Shown here in pieces: positions 50,001-59,000 of a DNA stretch of 64,000 nucleotides; position 1 is the stretch's first letter, and every line of letters begins with the position of its first letter. This DNA comes from Atherinomorus stipes (Eukaryota; Chordata; Actinopteri; Atheriniformes; Atherinidae), in the NCBI GenBank assembly GCA_023101725.1, contig JALJCO010010476.1:1922001-1986000 (forward strand), written 5' to 3'. The notes beneath the pieces are model-generated. The model was not told where the DNA came from and searched no databases. It worked only from the letters and a program-made list of their open reading frames with translations. The translations under genes and the position numbers were made by a program.

Positions 50001-53000
50001 GCCTCCAGGTAAGGGTACAGTTTGCTGTGGGGATGCAACGTGAAATCATCACATACGTACCAAAACCCACCCGATCTGGCCTGGCCCGACCCGACCCAAC
50101 CCAGACCCGTGGGTGGAAACGGGGCTTTAGCTTCATGTCTCCTACACAGCTGTTACGTCCAGTTTCTATAGTCAATGTCTCATCGTGATGAATCTTTCAG
50201 CTTTCCCCTTTATACTTATTTTCTACTGCAAGGGTATTGTTTGATCTTTCTGATTCAATTTGTCATTTTAAAAAGAGCTGAGTGATTTTATGAAACATTT
50301 CAATGACAACTTAGAGGGTTTATGGCTGTCCAAGGTGAATTTCTTTTATCTTTTTGTCTCTGCTAACTAAAGAAACCAATGAAGATGTTGTATGTTCATA
50401 TCAGTCCTTAACAAAAGACTATTAACTATCCAAATAACTTCCCAGGAACACTTAAAAATGCACAAAATACACTGCATGGTCCAAAAAAGTCACTTCCTGG
50501 ATTTAACTGAGCAAATAAGTATGAGCCCTCTATTGGATAATTACTCGATGGGCGATTATTTTTCAGCTGGCAACAAGTTATTTAACCCCAATTGATGCAA
50601 GGAGTAGCCTTTCATTTCTTTAACAACCATGTGGAAAGACGCATCCTGTGGTCATGGAAAAGATGTTAGCCTGTTTAAATAGGGTTCAATCATTGGCCTC
50701 AAGCAGGAAAAACATTTAAGGAGATGCAGAAACTACTAAAATTAGATTAAGAACCGTCCAATGCATCATTAAAAAGTGGAAGGATAGCTGGGAACCATCA
50801 TTTTCCAGGAAGAAATGTGGTCTGAAAAAAATCCTGAATGATAGTGATCAGTGATCAATTAAAGGTTTGGTAAAAATCAAATTGAATTAAAACAACAGTA
50901 GAACTTGGAGCTGTGTTTAATAGTGAAAGTGAGAATATTTCCACACGCACAATGGGTAGGGATCCAGGGGTCGCGTTAACCGAATATTTTCTGTCATTGA
51001 CCGTTTTTTTTAAACGGTGACAGAAAAATCTGAAGGCCGTCAGTCATTTTGACAGGTTGCAATTTACACTCCTGACCACTAGATGGCGAGTTAGCATATT
51101 GTCTCTCTTGATGCATGGCCTGTTGGGTTCACTCGGAAAAATGTCATGGCAGCTGAGTGTCCGAAGCTTCTTCAAAATGCCCAATAATGAAGATAGTGTT
51201 GACAAAAGAGGTGAAAAAGGAAGACTGATGCAGTGGAAGATGAGGGACAAAAAAGTCTTCGGAACCAACTGAGCAACCAAGCATTTAATGGAAAAATGCT
51301 ACCGAATATGTCATTATTATATGTATATATTTTAATTAAAGTGACAGGAAAGAAATAGATTATGACTGGATTTTTATGACCCTGTCAGTCAAAATGACGG
51401 ACAACGAAAAAGTCTAGCGCAACCTCTGTAGGGATCTAAAGGTATTGGGACTGAACAGCTGTGGAGCCATAAGAAAAACAGTATTCGGTGAGGCTAACTG
51501 GAGAAAAAGACTTCCAATTTGTTAGGGAGCATAAAGATTAGACTCTGGAGCAATGGAAGTAGGGCATGTGGTCTGATGAGTCCAGATCTACTGTGTTCCA
51601 GAGTGAATACTGCATCAAGGTAAGAAGAGAGACAGATTATGTGATGCCTAGTGCCTAGTGATAACTATTGCATCATTAACTGTGTTCTCCTCTCTCAGCA
51701 GATCTGGCTGGATAACGTTGCAGTGTTTGTTGGTCTCCCTTTCTGTCCCCCCCCCCCCCAGCCGGTCAAGGCAGATGCCGCACTACCTGAGCTGGGTTCT
51801 GCCGGAGGTTTTTCCTCCCTGTTAAAAGGGTGTTTTCCTTCCCACTGTCACCACCCCTCCGTGCTTGCTCAGGATGGGGGAATGGACCGGGTCAAGTCAA
51901 GATTTGATCCAATCTGTTGGTTTCCTTAACTAGGCTATTATGAATCTGACCTGAACTTTTCTGTCTGTTTAAGCACCCTGAGGTGACACTGTCATGAATG
52001 GACGCTATACAAATAAAGTTGAATTGAATTAAATTGAATTGAATTGAATTGACTACTCTACAAACCTGTGGGGGCAGTCTACGTATGACCTGGGGTTGCT
52101 GCAGTTGGTCAAGTCTAGGTTCAGCAACATTATATGTCCAAAGAATTAGGTCAGCTGCTACTTGAATATACTGAATGACCAGGTTATTCCAGCTGTGGAT
52201 TTTCTTTCCTGATGGCACAGGCATATTCCAGGATGACAATGCCAGGATTCATTGGGCTGAAAGACTGGTTCAGGGAGCATGAGACATCATTTTCACACAT
52301 GGATTGGCCACCACAGAGTCCAGACTTAACCCCATTGTGAATCACTGGGATGTGCTGCAGTAGGCTTTGCACAGTGGTCAGAATCTCTCATCGTTAATAG
52401 AAGATCTCGGAGAAAAATTAATGCAGCCGTGGATGGAAATAAATCTTGCAACATTGCAGAAGCTTAGTGTGTCTAATCTTTTTTCTGGCAACTTTTTTGG
52501 GGGGCCAGGCAGTGTATAAACATGCACTTCAGAATTAGACAGATGGTATTGTCCAGAGCAGGAAATAAAACAGACTAAAGAATCATTTTCTGCTGTGTGC
52601 AGTAGCTGCACACTCAATAGCCAAGGAAGCCTTTCACTGTGGTACTGCACACAATAGCCAGTAGCTGCAGCTTGGTGGGAAATCAGTTCGGCTTCTCTTG
52701 TTAAAAGGTTTGAAAGGGTGAAAACAGAGACAGAGAAGAGAGCGTGCATAGACATGGGGAAAGGCATGAGCAGCAGAGAATGTTAGAATGGGGTGGGGGT
52801 GAAGAGGTGTGAAGGATGAAAAGAATAGCAGGTTAATGAGGCTGTCTAGGACCACCAGAGACTTCTTATACCATGTCAGGCCTGGCTGCATAACAGGGGT
52901 TTTGGCACAGCTGTGAATGAGTGAAAGCGACAGAATCTCCTCGGTAAAAAGCCCTCATGCCTATCTCTCCCTTTCAGCAGCATGACTCCTCAAAGTGGAT

Positions 53001-56000
53001 GCATTCAAACAACCTATGAGGAGACTAATCTATCTGCCTTCTCCGTTCTCCTGATAAAGGGGCTGCAGTGACTTCTCAAAGCATCTGCAAATTGTCAGGG
53101 AGAAATAACATACTCCTGTCTGTTGAGGATGAATAGCCCACATTCCTTTTGTGTTATAGTCATTTAATTCTCCTCCTCAATCCTCTCACTGTGGCTTTAA
53201 CAGATTACAGTTGGCGGATGCTAGATGAAGGGCGGTGGTGTCTTGGTTTGTGCTTGCTCTGGAGATACAGATGCAGCTTGGTGCATTCCTCAATAAAAAT
53301 AATATCCAAAAACCTGAGCAAAATATGCCCAACAAGTAAAAATGTAAGGATTACCAGGGACTTACTATACATAAAGGTAGGAATCTAGTTGTAAGAACAA
53401 AATGTAGCATTGTGAAAGCTTCAATGGCAGCTTGGCTATCCAAATGAAAAAACAAATGCAGGCAGATGTGTTATTTCGCATTTCATTTTGTCCTACTCGG
53501 CTCGGAAATGGACAGTGTAATGAGCACATCATTAGGGACAATTTGTCTTCATTTCCCATTTTTCAGCAGTGAAGGGAAACTATGACATCCTGCTGATGAC
53601 AACCCAGGAAGTGAAAGCAGGTGGATTGTAGCAAAGAATGAGGGAAAAGAAAGAGCTCTGAGGGGGTAGAAACAAGACAAGAAAAATAAGAACTGAGAAA
53701 ATCACAGCATGCTTGATAAAGCAGGAATTGGATGAGGAAGACTTCCTGTGGATGTATCAAATTTACGCTGTATGATGGTGTTTTCCAAATGCTTGTAATT
53801 GAGCCTGAACATTCCAATTTTCACTAATATAGCTTGTCGCAGGCTAGTGACAAATTTCTGTGATAAAGACCAAGTACAGATGGTGTGTTTGTGAGAAAAA
53901 GGGAAGACCAACTGATGGAGGCAAGCAAGTTTGAGTGCGACAGAACAATATTACAGAGATGAAGAAGACACAGTGAGGAAAAAACTGTCAGAGCAAGACA
54001 GAGCTTAGCCTGGTGCCTCAATCTGGTGAGAGGACAGAAGCCGAAAGCCCCTCTGGGTCTGTTGCACATATTATTAGTCACTGGAGCAACATGTGTATAT
54101 CTTTAGTTAAGGTGTAGATCTTTGCTGTCGTCATGATTCAATTTTATGATTCACTGCTAGCAACTGAATTCATCTAAAAATGCATCTTGATGTGTCATCC
54201 ATCCATCCATCCATCCATCCATCCATCCATCCATCCATCCATATTCATCTATATATCTGCTATCTAATCTATCTCATTCAATGTTGCGGGGTGGGGGTGT
54301 TGCCTAGCACAGGACTTATAAGGTGAAAGGCGGGGTGTATACTTCGCAGGTCGGCAGTTGTCTCAATATATCTATGAATGGTACCAGAGAATCAAACTGT
54401 CCTCCCTCTCTCAGGAATGGCGACCAAAGCTGACAGCACTCTCTTTAATCCTTGGGTAATCGGTCAGGCTAGCTCTGCTCCCTCAGGTTTTGTACATTTT
54501 TGTGAAGTTGCACACAATATGCGTTTTATCTAGTTAATAGTTTTCAGTAAATTCATCCAAAACGCTTTAGTCTGGTAAAGGCTTCAAATTCTCAGTTTAA
54601 CTGTGACTGAATTGATGCATAATTGTGACAGTCGTGATTATCACATTCCCCCTTGATGGAAAGCGAAGCCATGCTTCTGAAAAAAATTTTAACTGAATGA
54701 ATAAACTTCTATTATAGAAAAATATGTGGAGAGATGTTTAACGTTAAAAAGATGTTGATATATGAAGCTAAACATACTGCATGGACAACTCTACACCATT
54801 TTTTTCTGAAATTGCTTTTAAAAACGTCAAACCTGAAAGTTGATGCAGAATTTAACCTAAATTCACCTGTGATGACATATTTACAATGCCAGATGAGTTA
54901 CCAACAAAACCATGGTGCATTACGTTACTTTAAACCAAATAATGTCATTGAATGTTGTGTGTACGTTAAAATGTGTTAAATGACTACTGTTCAGGATGAT
55001 TCACAAACTGATAAGACACTTATTCATGCAGCACCAACATATAAGCACAAACACACTGTACAATAGGAAACAAATGCAAAACAACCAAAAATGTCACCTT
55101 GAATGTTACCATCAATGAGGGCATCTGAGGAAATCCCCGGCAGCATAAAGTTAACAAGGAAAAAAAAAGGTCAACCTTCTAATGACAGACATTTGCTGAG
55201 TAAGCATTTGATTTACCCTTTGTAGAAGAAATAAAACTATTCAGCAGATGCACAGTGGCAACTTGCTTTCTTTGGTTTTTAAAGACCATTTTAATTTGTT
55301 TCTCCAGCTGATGAGCCATTAATGTTCCACTAATAAATACAGAAATATCTGTATTTGTGTATCTGTGGCCATTTTATTTTTGTCAACAGCTGTTTGAGAA
55401 CTTTAAACCTGCAGAGCAGCTTTAAGTTGTTTGGACAAGCAGTCCATCGACTAAAAGCAGCGAAAGTAAAAGTAAGAGAGAAAAAACATTCTCAGCATGT
55501 AGACTCAATCCAAAGCCGCACAAGGCAAGTTTCTATTTGATCATTTATCAACAGTCCGGGTTAGCATTATTTCTGCTCCTCTGGCTGACTTAATGCATGT
55601 TGGGTGACAGTCGTTCACTGACCGTATCCTGATAGCTGTTCTCTTCACAGTGACAATCTCCATGGGTCTGTTACTGTTTCACAACCATTTTGAAGGATTT
55701 CTGGTGTTTAGGAAACATTTGTAAACTGAAAAGTCCACAAGCAGTCTGTATGTGAAGTGTACAAGAAATAAAGTGACTCTCCTAAACCTGCATTGGGACA
55801 TTGTGTAACAATTGTATATCGCGAGCAGCTCCCTTGTACTTTTCAGCTGCATTTAAAGGCATAAACAAGCCTCTATGTGAAGACGTGGTCTGTCAGTTAC
55901 AGTGACTTCAGTCCACATATGATATGTTGTCATGGCGATGTGTTTTACCATCTTTCTCTCGGCTTCTGTGATTAAAATGACATCTGGTTTGTTACCGACG

Positions 56001-59000
56001 GCCGTCTGCCCGACTGTACATGAACCCAGCATCAGTATGACGCTGGTTCCTCCTCACTGCACCGCGGTGACTTTTCAAAAACATTACCTCGAACTGAGCT
56101 GACAGCTCCAGTGTCTCCGGTGAGTTTCTGTGGCTTCCTATTGTCACGCTTCTACTGAACGTAAAAACATGGCGATACGACATGGTAGCCACCACCGAGC
56201 CGACCCGTTCGATGTAGATATAAATGATACGAATGGCAAATTCAGAACTGAGAGGAGCACTTCAGTTTGTTGATGGGAGTGATTACTGATTAATGAAAAA
56301 ACACTTTTGAACAAAATATTTTTTTATGAATAGATAATAGGAGAACTTACACAATATCCCTTTAATAGAAGCAGGAATCTCTGTATGTATTACAGTTCAT
56401 TGCTTTACTTGAAGCATCTGTCTGATCTATCTTAAGATGTATTGGGAGAGTTTTTTTTTTTTTTTTTTACTGTTATTAAGTTGTTTGGATGGGCATTTCT
56501 CAGATTTCAGTTCAAACTTTTCCTGTTACGATTTCAGAGCCTGCATGTGAGGTATCTGAGAAGTCATTTTCAAGTCTTCTTTGCATGTAAGGTGTTTGGG
56601 CAAAATCTGTAAATTGTTTATTCAAATTGCAAGTAAACTGCATTATTATTTCCCTCCCAAAGTGGTACTGCTCTAGTTACTGAAACGTCAATAAAGCTGT
56701 TATTTCCACAATGCAATGCTGCAAAGTAAATATTATGGCCAGTATTTGTTCAGGCTACCTTCTGTCAAGAAACTGTAAGGGTTTAGAGAAAGGAATGAAT
56801 GAGTACAAGCAGGCCTCTTCCTGTTGCTGCTGGCTCCAGATTGAGACATGATATAAGTTTGGTTAAATCTAACAGCTCTTGCTTTTGCTTCCATCTCTTA
56901 CAAGGATAACATATCCAAATTAGTTTTATCTGGTTTCCTCTTCAATAACTATCTTGTTGATCTCCTGTTCTAGCGAAGGAATTGAGCAAACAAAACTGCA
57001 TAAACACAAGCATAGTTAGAGTCACTTCATTTTTCCTTAGTTGAATCCTTTCTTGACAAATTCACAGATCGAAAAAAAAACAAAAACAAAAAAAAAACTG
57101 TTGAAAGGAGCTAAATTACTGTCCTCATCTATAATTTCCTTACACATGGACCTTCTGAAAGTACATGATTAATGTCAGTTATTTAACATGTAAACAAAAA
57201 CAGATGCACATAGTATTTTTTTGTCATTCAGATCTAAAAAATTATGTCTGACTTGCCAATGCTGACTTTCTTTTAAGCCGCTGGTTAAAAGCATAGTCAT
57301 TTTTGTTTTAATTTAACATTAAACTGTGTTAAACTTTAGCACTATGAACTTATGAAACAGAAACCATAAAAATCAGACATTTTTTCCACAATTTACCCCA
57401 TAATGGGATTTGTTTTCAAATTCCTGATACCTTTTTAAAATTTTTATTAGAATGACCTTCTACACAAGTATCACTTTAAACACTACTGTTTCTGTTAAAA
57501 TAAGGCAGTTAAACCCTTTCCCATTACAAGTGGTAGCATGTTTAATTTCAGTTAGCTGAGGGCTATGTTTGTATTCCCAGAGCAGGAGATGCATCAAGTA
57601 ACTACCAGTTAGGAAGCATGATGGTATGAATGGATGGCATGTCACCGTATCATGCAGACTATGTTGGACATATCTGTTTTGCAGACAGGTACAACGGATT
57701 AGCAACATTTCTTTTATCCACAAATATTTGCTGTCAGTTTTAGACCCTTCATGTGTGACATTACAGCAAGTAAATGTGTATCTTTTAAAAGGAAATGTGA
57801 ACTGTACAGACTTCAATGAAATTGCAAACAAACAACATAACTTAAAGTGAGTGTGGCTGTCGGTGTCATTGAGCTTATGATATGTTTAACAATGGGTAAA
57901 AATATCTGATTTCTCAGCATCTCACTTGCTGGTCATTGGTCCAGCTGAAAAAATGCTCATTTCTGGTCACCAGCTGATTGGAAAAGTTCCAATATACACA
58001 CATATCTCACATATACAAAATATCACCAGTATTAATTTAAGGTGCTCTCCCTCTCCTCTCCCTCCACATAGACTTAAAAATCTAATGTGAAATATATCAT
58101 GTGTCTAAGGTACTAAAGCACAGAGAAGAAATGTCTTGTCTGCAGTTTTGCTTGAGTTCATAGAAATAACTTAAAAAGAAGGGAATAGCTTTATACAACC
58201 TACAAGTTAACTTATTAAATTTATAGTTTAAGGAAACAGTAGTATTCATAATGTAATAATGACATTTATGCAGAAGCAACACATACTATTTTGAAGTAAA
58301 AAGTACTATACTGAAGCATATTTTTTAAAGTTTAGCGACTGCACCGTTCTCAGATCCACAAACAAACATATCGCAGTGATCTTCTCTGATTTGACAGAAG
58401 ATCACTGATGCACTCTAAATATCAGTGTGTGTGTTCAGTGGAGCACCTGTGAGGCTGTCAGGTCGTGTCATCCTCTCGTAAATGTCATAACTCTGAGGTC
58501 CGTAGGGGTCAGTGTTGTGGAGCACAGAGCGAGGCAGAGTGGAGCTGTAGTGCTGGGGCACGGCAGTCATACTGGCCCTGACTGGAGACGAAGAGTGAGT
58601 GGGCTGTTTAGTCAGCGGAGGGTTGACGTTGTCCACCATCGTCAGCGGTGAACCCATACGGCCCGACGACGACCCCGCAGAGGTCTGATAGGGTGAGGTG
58701 GTGCGGCTGGCGCTACCAGAGCGTGAGTTCGTGGAGCCCATACGTCGCAGTCCTGCAGGGGAGTTTTTCTGGGTGGAATAGGGTGAGCCGTTGCCGCCGG
58801 TGCTACTGGTGCGCTGGGCAGAGGGCAACGTTGTGGCGTATATGCTGGAGAGGGGTTTGGGTTCCGTAACAATGGGGGAGCCATAGGCACTGCCAACTGA
58901 GGTACGAAAGGAGCCACGGGACGGCGACATACTGCTGGCATAGGCTGGCGAGTGAGAGCGAGAAGGCACTGAGCTAACCCTTCGCATAGCCCGACCAGGC

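Larger units (their letters stand above)
50470..52514 (+). mobile_element. Tc1-like transposon relic, family A (sense copy), with two nested insertions
   Basis: The ends CACTGCATGGTCCAAAAAAG (left) and, inverted, CACTGCCTGGCCCCCCAAAA (right) are flanked by TA. The transposase is dead: the 3' part encodes [15 protein letters not shown] text with a stop in place of Glu. A hAT piece (50965-51428) and an L2 tail (about 51660-52053) are inserted within. Confidence 0.88.
43858..58446. other. pkp4 intron 3 (14.6 kb)
   Basis: Stretches 43930-46500, 52520-54180, 54490-55780 and 56370-58446 show no identifiable element beyond homopolymers such as poly-T near 56450. The rest is transposon-derived, as listed. 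Confidence 0.6.

Noticed and set aside
58642..58941. A 99-residue Pro/Ala-rich minus-strand frame
   Set aside because: It overlaps pkp4 exon 3 in another frame. The SPxR-rich pkp4 frame is the conserved one.
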